Positions 8,263 to 15,855 of a DNA stretch of 64,000 nucleotides are shown here, in pieces (position 1 is the stretch's first letter; every line of letters starts with the position of its first letter). This DNA is from CAYFNF01 sp964344485 (GTDB lineage Bacteria > Patescibacteriota > Patescibacteriia > UBA9570 > XYC2-FULL-38-9), in the NCBI GenBank assembly GCA_964344485.1, contig CAYFNF010000002.1:124001-188000 (forward strand). Direction: 5' to 3'. Position numbers and translations under genes: made by a program. The notes beneath the pieces are model-generated. The model was not told the DNA's origin. It was given only the letters and a program-made list of their open reading frames with translations, and did no database searches.

Positions 8263-9333
8263 ATGAAACGCATAGTAGTTGCAATGAGCGGAGGCGTTGA
8301 TTCGTCTGTGGCAGCGTTGTTATTACAGCAGCAGGGGTACGATGTGACCGGAGTGTTCATGAAAAATTGGGAAGACTCAGAGGACGATCGAGCAAATAGA
8401 GAGCAGAGCGTACACGGATGTTCCTGGAAGAAAGATATGGATGATGTCAGAGCAGTATGCGATATTCTTTCTGTTCCGTATCAAACGTTCAATTTTGTCG
8501 AAGAGTATCGCGAGCGAGTATTTTCATATTTTGTTGAGGAGTTAGAATGTGGGAGAACACCAAACCCAGATGTTTTTTGTAACCAAGAGATAAAGTTTGA
8601 ATTGTTCCTACAGCAAGCGCTTCAGCTCCCGAATGTAACAGCGGTAGCCACTGGACACTTTGCACGTATTAGTGACAACAGCTTATGTCGGCCAGTTGAT
8701 CAGGATAAAGACCAGACGTATTTCTTATACCGAATAAAACGTGCGGTGCTACCGAACATACTATTTCCTCTCGCAGACCTGACTAAGAAAGAGGTGCGTA
8801 CAATCGCGCGGAAGCACAGATTTCCGAACGCGGACAAGAAAGATTCAACCGGTATTTGCTTTATCGGAGAAATTGATTATCAACGATTCATTCAGCAACA
8901 CATTGATCCTCAACCAGGTGACATTCAAGATATGGAAGGGAATGTTATCGGTAGTCACGATGGGTTGCATCGATTTACTCTTGGTCAGCGGAAGGGGATT
9001 AATATCGGTGGCACAGGACCGTATTACGTTGCAAAAAAAGATCGAGAAACGTATGTGCTCACTGTTACGAACGATAAAGAAGACCAGGCACTCTATCACT
9101 CTTCATGCACAATAACTAATGAACACTGGATACAGGATGTCACGTTTCCATTTTCTTGTAATGTACAGGTGAGATACCGTCAAGATCCTCAGCAGGCGCA
9201 CGTCTCTAAAAAAGATGGTACAATAACAATAAAGTTTTCACGCCCACAGCGTGCAATGACCCCAGGTCAATCTGCCGTGTGCTATGCTGACAACTGCGTG
9301 CTCGGCGGAGGTATCATTCAAACAATACTATGA
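8263..9333 (+). CDS. mnmA: tRNA-specific 2-thiouridylase
   Basis: MnmA activates U34 of Lys/Glu/Gln tRNAs with ATP and inserts sulphur to give 2-thiouridine. The 356-residue protein has the N-type ATP pyrophosphatase loop SGGVDSS (9-15), GVFMKNW, the nucleophile C106 in NPDVFCNQEIKF and the partner C199 in GICFIGE, so the catalytic pair is complete. LGQRKG and the C-terminal barrel follow, and length is normal. The ATG is 5 nt after the preceding stop. The stop overlaps the next start (ATGA). The sulphur donor chain (IscS or TusA-E) is not in this window. Confidence 0.96.
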   Translation: MKRIVVAMSGGVDSSVAALLLQQQGYDVTGVFMKNWEDSEDDRANREQSVHGCSWKKDMDDVRAVCDILSVPYQTFNFVEEYRERVFSYFVEELECGRTPNPDVFCNQEIKFELFLQQALQLPNVTAVATGHFARISDNSLCRPVDQDKDQTYFLYRIKRAVLPNILFPLADLTKKEVRTIARKHRFPNADKKDSTGICFIGEIDYQRFIQQHIDPQPGDIQDMEGNVIGSHDGLHRFTLGQRKGINIGGTGPYYVAKKDRETYVLTVTNDKEDQALYHSSCTITNEHWIQDVTFPFSCNVQVRYRQDPQQAHVSKKDGTITIKFSRPQRAMTPGQSAVCYADNCVLGGGIIQTIL

Positions 9334-9956
9334 CATCGACAAATAACACTCCAAGACTTGAACGTATCTCCCTACTGCTTGTTAGTGCTACTGCAGTAGT
9401 ATTTGTTTTATTCTCAATATATCTTTTCAGGAATTCGGATGAGAATTTTCGCGCAGTGATCGGCCTTGTTTCAGCTGTTTCGGTTTTTATCCCGCGCTTT
9501 CTATACAAGTACTCAGCTTGGGGGAAGCATTTATCACTTTTCTCTACAGCGGTTATTGAAATTTTATTAGTTCTCCTTCTCGCTTTCAATGGTATTGGAG
9601 CTTTAGGATTTTATTTAGGCATACAGTATTATGATATGACGCTACATGTGCTTAGCCCAATAGCTTCAGGTGCTATTCTTTTTATTATCATCAGGTCCGT
9701 ACTAAAGAATAAAAGAGAGAATAGCATGACTCGAGCGTCTGTAATAACCATTATACTGACGTTTATTGGCATATTTGCCTGGGAAGTGTGGGAACTATTT
9801 GGAGATACGTATTTAGGAACGAAAATGCTAGGACAGCCTGGTGAACCGCTTGATACTGCATATGATATTGTTGGAGGAATTGTCTCTCTTGGGTTGCTGT
9901 ACGCGCTATTCCACACCATTGAGACAAAGGTAATTGCACGCATAGCTGGTAAGTGA
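9330..9956 (+). CDS. Six-helix membrane protein, DUF2238-like
   Basis: The 208-residue protein has about six hydrophobic helices. Conserved-looking polar residues sit in or beside membrane segments: YDMTLHVLSP, WEVWELFGDTYLG, and DTAYDIVGGIVS. The H...W.E...DT..D pattern resembles the YjdF/DUF2238 inner-membrane family, whose function is unknown. The start overlaps the mnmA stop by ATGA, implying coupling. Assignment to the family is from pattern memory and needs a profile search. Confidence 0.6.
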   Translation: MTSTNNTPRLERISLLLVSATAVVFVLFSIYLFRNSDENFRAVIGLVSAVSVFIPRFLYKYSAWGKHLSLFSTAVIEILLVLLLAFNGIGALGFYLGIQYYDMTLHVLSPIASGAILFIIIRSVLKNKRENSMTRASVITIILTFIGIFAWEVWELFGDTYLGTKMLGQPGEPLDTAYDIVGGIVSLGLLYALFHTIETKVIARIAGK

Positions 9957-9957
9957 G

Positions 9958-9986
9958 TTGAAAATATATTAAGAATCCTGTTTAAT
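9958..9986 (+). promoter_or_regulatory. Promoter for alaS, probably leaderless
   Basis: The -35 is TTGAAA (9958-9963) and the -10 is TTTAAT (9981-9986), with a 17-bp spacer. The -10 ends 8 nt before the A of the alaS ATG (9994), which places transcription start at the start codon. Confidence 0.55.
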
Positions 9987-9993
9987 ACACGCA

Positions 9994-11808
9994 ATGGAAA
10001 AACTAACATCACAAGAAATACGAAATCGTTTTTTTGAATACTTCTCGAAGCAACAACACGCTCAAATACCGTCAGCTTCAGTCATTCCTGACAACGACCC
10101 AACGTTACTATTCGTGAATAGCGGCATGTATCCATTGGTGCCGTTTCTTATGGGCGAAAAACACGCACGCGGTACGAGGTTAGTGAATATTCAAAAATGC
10201 ATCAGAACCATAGATATAGAAGAAGTTGGTGACAACTCGCATTTGACGTTTTTTGAAATGATGGGGTTTTGGAGCTTAGGCGATTACTTTAAAAAAGAAA
10301 CGATTGAATGGACGTACGATTTTTTTACCCATGCGGAGTATGGACTTGGTTTAGACGCTACTCGCTTGTACATTACGTGTTACAGTGGCGATGGAGATGT
10401 TCCTCAAGATACCGAAGCAGCAGAGATATGGAAAAAAGTTGGCGTTCCTGAGAACCGTATTTTCTTTTTAGGAAAAGAAGATAACTGGTGGGACCTCCCG
10501 AGTGATACTGGACCGTGCGGGCCAGATACGGAGATTTTTTATGATTACTCAGGTGATCTTGGTGATTGCTCTAAACAGGAATTTTTAGCAGCGTGTGATG
10601 CAGGATATGTGGTGGAGATCGGAAATGATGTGTTCATGCAGTATGCAAAAGATGGTTCAGGTGGAATAAAGCAGCTAGAGCAGAAGAATGTTGATGTTGG
10701 GTGGGGGTTTGAACGTTTAGTGACTGCAGTGCAGCAAGTACAGAATGTATTTGAGACAGATCTTTTTATACCACTCTTTCAGACAATCACTGACTGCACT
10801 GAAAGTGCATGTGATTCCGAGGAAGAACAGCGTTCTGTTCGCATTATCGCAGATCACATACGCACAGCAGTAATCATAATCGGTGATCCAAACGGGGTAG
10901 GTCCATCAAATGTGGATCAAGGATATATAGTTCGTCGTTTACTACGTCGATCCATACGTGAAGCGCGGAGTATTGGTATTATGCAAGAGTGGACAGCGTT
11001 GGTTGCGGAGCAAGTAATCGAATTGTATCAAGAAGCGTACCCAGAGCTAAATAAGAATCGAGACTTCATAATAGGTGAATGCGTTAAAGAAGAGAAAAAA
11101 TTCGGTAAGACGCTAGATAAGGGATTGCAGGAATTTGAAAAACTATATGCAAAAGACAATTCATGCATCTCTGACGTTGACGCGTTTCAATTATTCGCTA
11201 CCTACGGCTTTCCGTTAGAGATGACTGTAGAGATAGCACGTGAACGAGGAATGAAGGTAGATGAAAGTGGCTTTAAAAAAGAGTTCAAGAAGCATCAAGA
11301 GCTGTCTCGATGCGGTGCAAGTCAAAAATTTACAGGGGGACTAGCCGATTATTCGGCTGAATCTACTAAGTACCACACCGCCACACACTTGTTACACCGA
11401 GCATTAAAAAACGTACTCGGAGAAGAGGTGCAGCAGAAAGGATCAAATATCACTCCTGAGCGACTGCGCTTCGACTTCAATTATCCTGAGAAGCTTACTG
11501 ACGAGCAGAAACAAGCAGTTGAAGAGATGATAAACGAGCAGATTCAGAAGGATTTGGCTGTTACATGTATGGAGGTTTCAGTCGAACAAGCTAAAGAAAT
11601 GGGCGCGTTAGCATATTTTGAAGAAAAATACGATTCTTTAGAAGGGAAAGTAAAAGTCTATCGTGTCGGCGATGAAGAGAATCCGTTTTCCTTAGAGATT
11701 TGTGGTGGTCCTCATGTAGACCATTTACTAGAATTAGGGAAATTCTCCATATCATCCGAGAAATCTTCTTCTGCAGGAGTACGTCGAATAAAAGCAGTTT
11801 TACAGTAA
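9994..11808 (+). CDS. alaS: Alanyl-tRNA synthetase, short form
   Basis: It charges tRNA-Ala. The 604-residue protein has the class II catalytic core (motif 1 region with NSGMYPLVPF and the IRTIDIEEVGDNSHLTFFEMMG block) and the central tRNA-recognition region. The editing domain has zinc/catalytic residues H461, H465 (HTATH), C570 and H574 (CGGPH; most bacteria have CGGTH). It ends about 30 residues after this motif. Full-length bacterial AlaRS is about 870 residues and continues with the C-Ala oligomerisation domain, which is completely missing; the next 200 bases are non-coding and lead to the ribosomal promoter. There is no frameshift in the end region, so the short form appears genuine. 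Confidence 0.93.
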   Translation: MEKLTSQEIRNRFFEYFSKQQHAQIPSASVIPDNDPTLLFVNSGMYPLVPFLMGEKHARGTRLVNIQKCIRTIDIEEVGDNSHLTFFEMMGFWSLGDYFKKETIEWTYDFFTHAEYGLGLDATRLYITCYSGDGDVPQDTEAAEIWKKVGVPENRIFFLGKEDNWWDLPSDTGPCGPDTEIFYDYSGDLGDCSKQEFLAACDAGYVVEIGNDVFMQYAKDGSGGIKQLEQKNVDVGWGFERLVTAVQQVQNVFETDLFIPLFQTITDCTESACDSEEEQRSVRIIADHIRTAVIIIGDPNGVGPSNVDQGYIVRRLLRRSIREARSIGIMQEWTALVAEQVIELYQEAYPELNKNRDFIIGECVKEEKKFGKTLDKGLQEFEKLYAKDNSCISDVDAFQLFATYGFPLEMTVEIARERGMKVDESGFKKEFKKHQELSRCGASQKFTGGLADYSAESTKYHTATHLLHRALKNVLGEEVQQKGSNITPERLRFDFNYPEKLTDEQKQAVEEMINEQIQKDLAVTCMEVSVEQAKEMGALAYFEEKYDSLEGKVKVYRVGDEENPFSLEICGGPHVDHLLELGKFSISSEKSSSAGVRRIKAVLQ

Positions 11809-11829
11809 AAATAGGTATTTTTTTATCCA

Positions 11830-11849
11830 CACCCCATCAATAGGGGGTG
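11830..11849. repeat. Inverted repeat before the ribosomal operon promoter
   Basis: CACCCC (11830-11835) and GGGGTG (11844-11849) form a 6-bp GC-rich stem with an 8-nt loop, 5 bp before the -35 box. There is no T run after it, but a T-rich tract precedes it (11818-11824). It may act as a terminator for alaS or as a protein site next to the promoter. Confidence 0.45.
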
Positions 11850-11853
11850 AATA

Positions 11854-11881
11854 TTGACACCGGAAATACGTGTGTTATAAT
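11854..11881 (+). promoter_or_regulatory. Consensus promoter of the ribosomal protein operon
   Basis: Perfect -35 TTGACA (11854-11859) and perfect -10 TATAAT (11876-11881) are spaced by 16 bp. Transcription would start near 11888, giving an unusually long leader of about 120 nt before infA. Confidence 0.85.
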
Positions 11882-11887
11882 CTGTTG

Positions 11888-12008
11888 GCATTTGAAAACA
11901 GACGGAGTCACACGAACTAGTCAAAGAATGGTATACAAACGACTGTTCGATCACTTCTTTACTCAATAATTGAGGGAAAGAGGGATATTTTAATGCGAAA
12001 ATTAATCT
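11888..12008 (+). promoter_or_regulatory. Long untranslated leader of infA operon with a hairpin
   Basis: The leader between the promoter and infA is about 120 nt, while most others here are 0-25 nt. A hairpin at 11957-11980 pairs CTTT with AAAG and CTCAA with TTGAG around a TAA loop, with an internal A/GG mismatch. It ends about 28 nt before the infA ATG. Autogenous control by a ribosomal protein is a reasonable guess, not shown. Confidence 0.4.
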
Positions 12009-12251
12009 ATGGCAAAGCCAGACAATAAGATTAAGACCAACAAAAAAGGGTTTATCGAAGTAAAGGGTGTTGTTGATGAGGTATTACCGAATACTACATT
12101 CAAAGTAACATTGGAGAATGGGCATGAAATACACGCTCATCTCTGCGGAAAAATGAGAATGTATAAGATTCGAGTATTGCCAGGTGATGAAGTAGTAGTA
12201 GAGATGACTCCGTACGACCTATCCAAAGGAAGAATAATCACACGATTGTAA
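12009..12251 (+). CDS. infA: Translation initiation factor IF-1
   Basis: The 80-residue OB-fold protein binds the 30S A site during initiation. Typical sequence is visible: KGFIEVKGVVDEVLPNTTFKV, HAHLCGKMR, and the ending GRIITRL. It heads the ribosomal operon; rpmJ begins 1 nt after its stop. The N-terminus is slightly longer (MAKPDNKIKTNK) than in E. coli. No Shine-Dalgarno is apparent before the ATG. Confidence 0.96.
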   Translation: MAKPDNKIKTNKKGFIEVKGVVDEVLPNTTFKVTLENGHEIHAHLCGKMRMYKIRVLPGDEVVVEMTPYDLSKGRIITRL

Positions 12252-12252
12252 G

Positions 12253-12366
12253 ATGAGAGTACAAGCGTCAGCGAAAAAACGATGTAACAAATGTAAGACC
12301 GTTCGCCGCAAGGGCAGAGTGTATGTGATTTGTGATAATCCAAAACATAAGCAACGACAAGGATAA
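12253..12366 (+). CDS. rpmJ: 50S ribosomal protein bL36
   Basis: A 37-residue gene starts MRVQASAKKRCNKCK and ends KHKQRQG. It has the zinc-ribbon pattern of bL36 with C11, C14, C27 and H32 in register. It sits between infA (1-nt gap) and rpsM (2-nt gap), the classical position. This is the C-plus (zinc-binding) form. Confidence 0.95.
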   Translation: MRVQASAKKRCNKCKTVRRKGRVYVICDNPKHKQRQG

Positions 12367-12368
12367 GT

Positions 12369-12761
12369 ATGGCAAGAATAGCAGGAGTTACATTACCAAA
12401 CGAGAAACGTGTTGAAATCGCACTGACATATATTTACGGTATTGGATTAAAAACCAGTAAGCAGATTCTTGAACAAACTAGTGTAGACCCAAATAAGCGG
12501 GTAAAGGATTTAACTGAAGAAGAGGTTCGAAAGCTTCGTGACGCTATTGAAAAAGGTGGAATTAAGATAGAAGGTGATTTGAAGCGTGAGGTTCTATCTA
12601 ATATTAAACGGTTAAAAGAAGTTGGAACCTATCGCGGTGCGCGTCATCAGAAAGGGTTGCCAGTACGAGGGCAGCGAACAAAGACTAATACTCGAACCGT
12701 GCGTGGAAATGTAAGAAAAACTGCAGGATCCGGAAGAAAAGCAGCATTACAAAAGACCTAA
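12369..12761 (+). CDS. rpsM: 30S ribosomal protein uS13
   Basis: The 130-residue protein is a head protein of the 30S subunit contacting the P-site tRNA and 50S bridges. It begins MARIAGVTLPNEKRVEIALTYI, contains the helix-hairpin-helix GIGLKTSKQIL, and carries the family core RGARHQKGLPVRGQRTKTNTRT (shown by position 94-115). Length and position in the operon are normal. Confidence 0.96.
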   Translation: MARIAGVTLPNEKRVEIALTYIYGIGLKTSKQILEQTSVDPNKRVKDLTEEEVRKLRDAIEKGGIKIEGDLKREVLSNIKRLKEVGTYRGARHQKGLPVRGQRTKTNTRTVRGNVRKTAGSGRKAALQKT

Positions 12762-12764
12762 TCC

Positions 12765-13223
12765 ATGAATATGCCTGACAAAGACAAGGAGAAAAAAGAA
12801 GACGAGAAGCAAGACGACGATTCACAGCAAGCGAAGCAATCTTCAGCTAAGCCAAAAAAGAAGACGAAGAAGAAGCATGTCACCAAAGGGTGTGTGCATA
12901 TTAAGGCCACGTATAACAACACTATTGTGACGTTTACAGATCAACACGGAAACACGTTAACGCAATCATCTGCTGGACGTTGCGGCTTCAAAGGACCGAA
13001 GAAATCTACGCCATATGCAGCTGGAGTTATTGTGCGTGATGCTGTAGAGCGCGTGCGAGATATGGGCTTGAAGGATGTGGATGTGTTTGTGAAGGGAATC
13101 GGAAGCGGAAGAGAAGGTGCAATTCGCGCATTAAATGCACAAGGGTTTAACTTATTAAGCATCAAAGACGTTACTCCTATACCACATAACGGTTGTCGTG
13201 CGAGAAAAGCACGTCGTGTGTAA
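12765..13223 (+). CDS. rpsK: 30S ribosomal protein uS11 with charged N-terminal extension
   Basis: The conserved uS11 body starts around residue 42 (HIKATYNNTIVTFTD) and runs to the typical end PHNGCRARKARRV. It is preceded by about 40 low-complexity Lys/Asp/Glu/Gln residues, acidic first and then lysine-rich, which are unusually long for bacterial uS11. The start may be 12765 or the ATG at 12771. The protein lines the mRNA exit channel on the 30S platform. Confidence 0.95.
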   Translation: MNMPDKDKEKKEDEKQDDDSQQAKQSSAKPKKKTKKKHVTKGCVHIKATYNNTIVTFTDQHGNTLTQSSAGRCGFKGPKKSTPYAAGVIVRDAVERVRDMGLKDVDVFVKGIGSGREGAIRALNAQGFNLLSIKDVTPIPHNGCRARKARRV

Positions 13224-13235
13224 TTATTTTGAATT

Positions 13236-13868
13236 ATGGCAAAGAATTTAGATCCAAAATGTAAACAGTGTCGAAGAGAAGGGCAGAAATTATTCTTAAA
13301 AGGGGAGCGTTGTAATACGCCGAAGTGCGCGATAATAAAGAGAAACTATGCGCCTGGGCTACAAGGAAATAAAAGACGCGCACGTCTTACTGGTTACGGA
13401 GTACAATTGCGAGAAAAACAACGTGCGAAGAGATTGTACGGTGTATTAGAACGACAATTTAGATTGTATTACGAGCGCGCAAAAGCTAAACAGGGGAAGA
13501 CCGGTGATGAAATGCTTATTATGCTCGAGAGTCGATTGGATAATGCTGTCTATCGTTCTGGATTAGCGCCATCTCGTTCCAAAGCACGTCAATTAGTATC
13601 GCATGCGCACTTTCAGGTAAACGGGAAGAACGTAAATATTCCGTCGTATCAAGTCTCTGCAGGTGATGTTGTCACAGTAAAAGATACCAAGAAAGAACAG
13701 AAACAATGGAAAGAGATATCTAAAGAGAAGAACGCTACTAGTGAAGTTCCAGCATGGCTTCAAGTAGATCGTGCGAAATTAGCAATCTCAATACAGCAAC
13801 TACCGTCAGTTGAGACGATTCAATCAGACTTACAGATCCACTTAATCGTCGAACTGTACTCATTATAA
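13236..13868 (+). CDS. rpsD: 30S ribosomal protein uS4, zinc-binding form
   Basis: This 210-residue primary 16S rRNA-binding protein has a four-cysteine N-terminus (KCKQC then RCNTPKC within about residues 8-32), marking the zinc-containing form. It also has the S4 RNA-binding domain with SRLDNAVYRSGLAPSRSKARQLVSH. In many bacteria uS4 represses its own operon by binding the mRNA; the gene lies just before rpoA as usual. Confidence 0.96.
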   Translation: MAKNLDPKCKQCRREGQKLFLKGERCNTPKCAIIKRNYAPGLQGNKRRARLTGYGVQLREKQRAKRLYGVLERQFRLYYERAKAKQGKTGDEMLIMLESRLDNAVYRSGLAPSRSKARQLVSHAHFQVNGKNVNIPSYQVSAGDVVTVKDTKKEQKQWKEISKEKNATSEVPAWLQVDRAKLAISIQQLPSVETIQSDLQIHLIVELYSL

Positions 13869-13886
13869 ATTATTTACTTTATTTGT

Positions 13887-14693
13887 ATGGAACATACCAT
13901 CCCAAGGCCAACAACCATCGACTATACAGAGGGAAAGGAAGAGAACTCTGGTGTGATCGCAATCAGTCCGTGTTTTCCTGGATACGGAACTACACTCGGA
14001 AATGCGCTACGACGTGTGTTGCTTTCATCACTCCCAGGAGCAGCAGCAACTGCGTTTAAAATTAAAGGTGTAGACCATGAGTTTTCTACTATCGAGAACG
14101 TAAAAGAGGATGTAGTTGAGATTATATTGAACATTAAGTCACTGCGATTCAACATGCACAGTGATGAGCCAGTAGAACTTGAGTTGACAGCAAAAGGAGA
14201 AAAAGTCGTTACAGCAGCTGATTTTAGCAAAGACAGCTCTGTAGAGATTATTAACGATGATCAGGTTATTGCTTCATTAACTGACAAAGGAGCTGAGTTA
14301 AACATGAAAATTATCGTTCAGAAAGGAATTGGATATGAGGCAGTGGAAGCACGAGAAAAGGAGAAGCTCGATGTTGGGTACATTTCAATTGATTCAGTCT
14401 ATACTCCAGTACGAAACGTGAATTTCAAAACTGAACATGTTCGTGTTGGGCAGATGACCAACTTCGATAAACTGCTGCTGGACGTATCAACTGACGGAAC
14501 TATTTCACCCGAGGATGCATTTCGCATGGCAGCAAAGATTCTAGTAGATCAGTTTCAAGTACTGACTGGAGAAGAGACTGATGTACCAACCGAAGATGAA
14601 AATACTGAAAAAGAAGAGGTAGAGGAAGTAGAGGAGGATACTGAAGATGTAGAAACAGAATCTGATAGTACTGAAGAGCAACAAGAAGAATAA
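13887..14693 (+). CDS. rpoA: RNA polymerase alpha subunit lacking its C-terminal domain
   Basis: Residues 1-228 match the assembly (N-terminal) domain: FPGYGTTLGNALRRVLLSSLPG at 30-51, then DHEFSTIENVKEDV and the VRVGQMTNFDKLLLDV dimer region. Bacterial alpha normally continues through a linker to a DNA- and activator-binding domain, total about 310-330 residues. Here the protein is 268 residues and the last 40 (229-268) are a low-complexity tail with 23 Asp/Glu. rplQ starts 6 nt after the stop, so no separate C-terminal domain gene follows. UP-element and class I activator contacts should therefore be absent. Function in polymerase assembly is expected to be intact. Confidence 0.95.
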   Translation: MEHTIPRPTTIDYTEGKEENSGVIAISPCFPGYGTTLGNALRRVLLSSLPGAAATAFKIKGVDHEFSTIENVKEDVVEIILNIKSLRFNMHSDEPVELELTAKGEKVVTAADFSKDSSVEIINDDQVIASLTDKGAELNMKIIVQKGIGYEAVEAREKEKLDVGYISIDSVYTPVRNVNFKTEHVRVGQMTNFDKLLLDVSTDGTISPEDAFRMAAKILVDQFQVLTGEETDVPTEDENTEKEEVEEVEEDTEDVETESDSTEEQQEE

Positions 14694-14699
14694 TTCACT

Positions 14700-15053
14700 A
14701 TGAGGCACAAGAAAAAGAAAATAATTCTGAATAGAGTAAAAGGACCGCGAACAGCACTTATTCGTGGCTTGTGTCTTCAATTAATTGAGCACGGAAGAAT
14801 CACCACTACTCCCGTTAAGGCAAAAGCAGTGCAGCAGTTTGTTGAACCGCTTATTACTGCAGGCAAGGAGAAAAGCGTACAGAATGTTCGATCTATCGAT
14901 AGGAAGCTCACTGATAAAAAAGCGACATTACGAATTACTGATACTATTGCACCAAAGTTTAAAACAAGAAAAGGCGGGTATACCCGGATTACAAAGATTG
15001 GACCAAGAAAGGGCGATGGAGCTCAGCAAGTAGTAATTGAATTTGTAGATTAA
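14700..15053 (+). CDS. rplQ: 50S ribosomal protein bL17
   Basis: The 117-residue protein has the bL17 pattern: a basic start, RTALIRGLCLQLIEHGRITTT, and the end KIGPRKGDGAQQVVIEFVD. bL17 sits near the polypeptide exit tunnel. It follows rpoA by 6 nt and precedes rplM by 3 nt, a normal order. Confidence 0.94.
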   Translation: MRHKKKKIILNRVKGPRTALIRGLCLQLIEHGRITTTPVKAKAVQQFVEPLITAGKEKSVQNVRSIDRKLTDKKATLRITDTIAPKFKTRKGGYTRITKIGPRKGDGAQQVVIEFVD

Positions 15054-15056
15054 CGT

Positions 15057-15416
15057 ATGAAGAAAGAGATTCACAGAGAAAAACATACACTTGATGCAAC
15101 TGGGCAATCTTTGGGGCGGCTAGCATCTGAGATTGCAATATTGCTTCGCGGTAAGCACAAAGCGTCATATGAGCCGCACATGGATTGTGGGGATTTCGTC
15201 GTGGTACAAAACATGAATAACATAGTCATTACCGGAAATAAAGAAGAGCAAGAGATGTACTATCGGTACTCTGGTTATCCAGGAGGTATTAAAGCGAGAA
15301 GTTTAAAAGAGTTGAAGAATGATAAACCTGAGGAATTATTGAAAATGGTGGTAAGAAAAATGATGCCGAAGAATAAGCTCCGACCAAATCAATTGAAACG
15401 CTTAACCATAGAATAG
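15057..15416 (+). CDS. rplM: 50S ribosomal protein uL13
   Basis: Early-assembly 23S rRNA-binding protein. The 119 residues include DATGQSLGRLASEIAILLRGK, a phosphate-like PHMDCGDFVVV core, and the VVRKMMPKNKLRPNQLKRL signature near the end. It is shorter at the C-terminus than E. coli uL13 (142 residues). It is paired with rpsI 1 nt downstream, the usual L13-S9 couple. Confidence 0.94.
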   Translation: MKKEIHREKHTLDATGQSLGRLASEIAILLRGKHKASYEPHMDCGDFVVVQNMNNIVITGNKEEQEMYYRYSGYPGGIKARSLKELKNDKPEELLKMVVRKMMPKNKLRPNQLKRLTIE

Positions 15417-15417
15417 C

Positions 15418-15840
15418 ATGGCACCAACACCTACAAGAAAAAAGAGACGAGGATATTTATACGCAGTCGGTAGAAGAAAAACCGCAGTAGCACGAGTTCG
15501 ATTTGTAAAGCGAGAGGATGGAAAAGGCGAAGTGGAAGTGAATGAAAAGAGTGTTGAGGAGTATTTTCCAAAAGAGATCGTTCCAGTGGTGCTAGAACCG
15601 ATCACATTAGCAAATACCACATTTGATGGGAAATTTACTGTACGCGTTGTCGGTGGTGGCACAAAATCTCAAGCAGAGGCAATTAGACACGGTATCGCAA
15701 GAATCTTAGTACAAATCAACGAGGATTGGAGACCATTATTACGGTCAAAAGGTTGTTTAACTCGCGATTCTCGAATGAAAGAACGAAAAAAGCCAGGGTT
15801 GAAGAGAGCACGGCGTGCACCACAGTGGTCAAAAAGATAA
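15418..15840 (+). CDS. rpsI: 30S ribosomal protein uS9
   Basis: The 140-residue protein has YAVGRRKTAVARVRF, the GGGTKSQAEAIRHGIAR core and a basic tail ending APQWSKR. The family's conserved C-terminal end is KxSKR contacting P-site tRNA; here it is WSKR. This is the last ribosomal gene. Only 15 bp separate it from the flippase and no terminator is seen, so transcription may run into the polysaccharide genes. Confidence 0.95.
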   Translation: MAPTPTRKKRRGYLYAVGRRKTAVARVRFVKREDGKGEVEVNEKSVEEYFPKEIVPVVLEPITLANTTFDGKFTVRVVGGGTKSQAEAIRHGIARILVQINEDWRPLLRSKGCLTRDSRMKERKKPGLKRARRAPQWSKR

Positions 15841-15855
15841 ACTGTCCTTTTTTGC

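Noticed and set aside
11993..12028. Short ORF of 11 codons overlapping the infA start
   Set aside because: It is out of frame, very short and has no ribosome-binding site. A leader peptide cannot be supported from this alone.
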